A stretch of 14,387 bases of DNA from CAZIOI01 sp964540855 (GTDB lineage: Bacteria; Patescibacteriota; UBA1384; DTJR01), in contig CAZIOI010000014.1 of assembly GCA_964540855.1 (NCBI GenBank), positions 1 to 14,387 on the forward strand, given 5' to 3'. The position numbers and the translations under genes were made by a program. Below are positions 13,821 through 14,387 of the stretch, in pieces. Numbering within the stretch: the stretch's first letter is position 1; each line of letters starts with the position of its first letter. Under the pieces are notes generated by a model. That model saw only the letters and a program-made list of their open reading frames with translations. It was not told the origin of the DNA and made no database searches.

Positions 13821-14387
13821 ATTGAATGATTGTTTTTCCCTCGAGCAAATATGCCGGAGATTTAATATCGTCAGCCGAAGGAGTAAGGCGGAAATATTTT
13901 CGGGATTCTGACGTATGAATTGTTGCTGAACCGGTGAAGTTTTTTCCATCACCCTCTCTGGTAATCTTGTAAACAAGATTACCAGACGCAGAGTTCGGTA
14001 GCTCGTCAAGTATCTCAAAGTCCGCTCTTCTTTGCGATGAGTCAACGACTTCTAATACTGTAAAGACCGTATCTCCCGCCTCGAAGTAGGCTTTCATCTT
14101 TGACGTATCCAAATCATCCAGAGTTTGCGAGGTCGAATATGTTGTCTTCATAATATTCACCGGCACCGTAGCGCCATTGGAAAATTCCATACACAGAACA
14201 GGGAAATTTTTTGTAGCATAAACACTGTTTGAGTTTCTCGGGTCTTGGTATTCAAGCTTTGAAAACCAGTTGCCGGTTGCTACGGGCTTACCCACATCGC
14301 AGCCATTATAATTACTGTCGATATCGAATTTACCTTCAGACGAAGCAGAAAATTTCAGCTTTAGCTCGACATAATTATTTTCTATGA
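13804..14387 (-). CDS. 3' part of an unrecognised, probably exported protein, cut by the right edge
   Basis: The frame is open to the window edge, so 194 C-terminal residues are visible and the true start is outside. A GTG at 14295 is not the start, because coding-like sequence (VELKLKFSASSEGKFDID) continues upstream in frame. The visible part is Ser/Thr/Asn/Asp-rich and beta-strand-like, with few Cys, as in cell-surface proteins. From 'YFEAGDTVFTVLEV' through 'ADFEILDELPNSASGNLVYKI' it matches the pattern of the GD...D-x-P domain in the next gene (FVPGD ... SLADYRP), suggesting that both carry the same DUF11-like extracellular module. It overlaps the 703-residue gene by 17 bp and so shares its transcript. 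Confidence 0.7.
   Translation of the reverse strand, partial: IENNYVELKLKFSASSEGKFDIDSNYNGCDVGKPVATGNWFSKLEYQDPRNSNSVYATKNFPVLCMEFSNGATVPVNIMKTTYSTSQTLDDLDTSKMKAYFEAGDTVFTVLEVVDSSQRRADFEILDELPNSASGNLVYKITREGDGKNFTGSATIHTSESRKYFRLTPSADDIKSPAYLLEGKTIIQYEYKI

Noticed and set aside
3948..13911. Open frames on the plus strand
   Set aside because: Each lies within a well-supported minus-strand gene, has no SD, and gives a low-complexity or improbable protein.
13821..14045. 75-codon N-terminal extension of the 703-residue protein
   Set aside because: It lies inside the upstream gene in another frame and would bury a clear signal peptide that begins at 13820.
1..14387. Alternative genetic code (TGA as glycine), as in some CPR lineages
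   Set aside because: TGA is the natural stop of pilT, the first pilin, the GspI-like pilin and the PilX/GspK-like pilin, and no in-frame TGA is needed in any gene.
1..14387. tRNA, rRNA, CRISPR, IS elements, integrase or attachment sites
   Set aside because: None was visible on either strand. The window is almost fully occupied by pilus genes.

Overview
The window is one long, tightly packed type IV pilus (T4P) locus, read almost entirely from the minus strand (right to left). It is AT-rich, and no gene lies on the plus strand. No secretin (PilQ) or pilotin gene is present, and the pilins carry the short 'KS/F-T-L-V-E-L-L' type of leader. PilB has extra N-terminal modules and PilT has a GHGKS Walker A. 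Together these suggest a Patescibacteria/CPR-type bacterium with a single-membrane-style pilus machine. That lineage is an inference from gene content and style. At least four genes end in TGA, so code 11 applies, which argues against Gracilibacteria/Absconditabacteria (TGA = Gly).

Layout in the direction of transcription. (1) 14387-11709: the 3' end of an unrecognised, probably exported protein, then a 703-residue secreted surface protein overlapping it by 17 bp. (2) A 56-bp gap holds a good sigma70-like promoter (TTGCAT-18-TATAAT). (3) 11652-5809: the machine genes pilN, pilO, an 83-residue membrane-anchored protein that may be a reduced PilP, pilB (extension ATPase), pilT (retraction ATPase) and pilC (platform), with gaps or overlaps of 0-8 bp. 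(4) 5753-4665: two tandem paralogous major-type pilins, each preceded by its own promoter-like sequence and a strong Shine-Dalgarno (SD). (5) pilD, prepilin peptidase. (6) 3881-552: five minor pilins, the last four in an order and style resembling gspH-I-J-K. (7) An RNase HI gene coupled to the last pilin by a TGATG overlap. (8) A 102-bp leader region with a promoter, and the first 14 codons of another gene running off the left edge.

How the parts would work together: PilD trims and probably methylates the pilins. PilB and PilT drive extension and retraction through PilC, and PilN/PilO (with the small protein) form the membrane alignment frame. The minor pilins prime the pilus and cap its tip. 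The two exported proteins at the start are candidate tip or surface adhesins.

The most distinctive signal is that all seven prepilin leaders have Lys-Ser, not the usual Gly, immediately before the cleavage site. Four different Ser codons are used, so this is a protein-level trait. No pilM is present in the window, and PilN lacks the PilM-docking INLLP-type motif. No tRNA, rRNA, CRISPR array, transposon or phage gene was seen.
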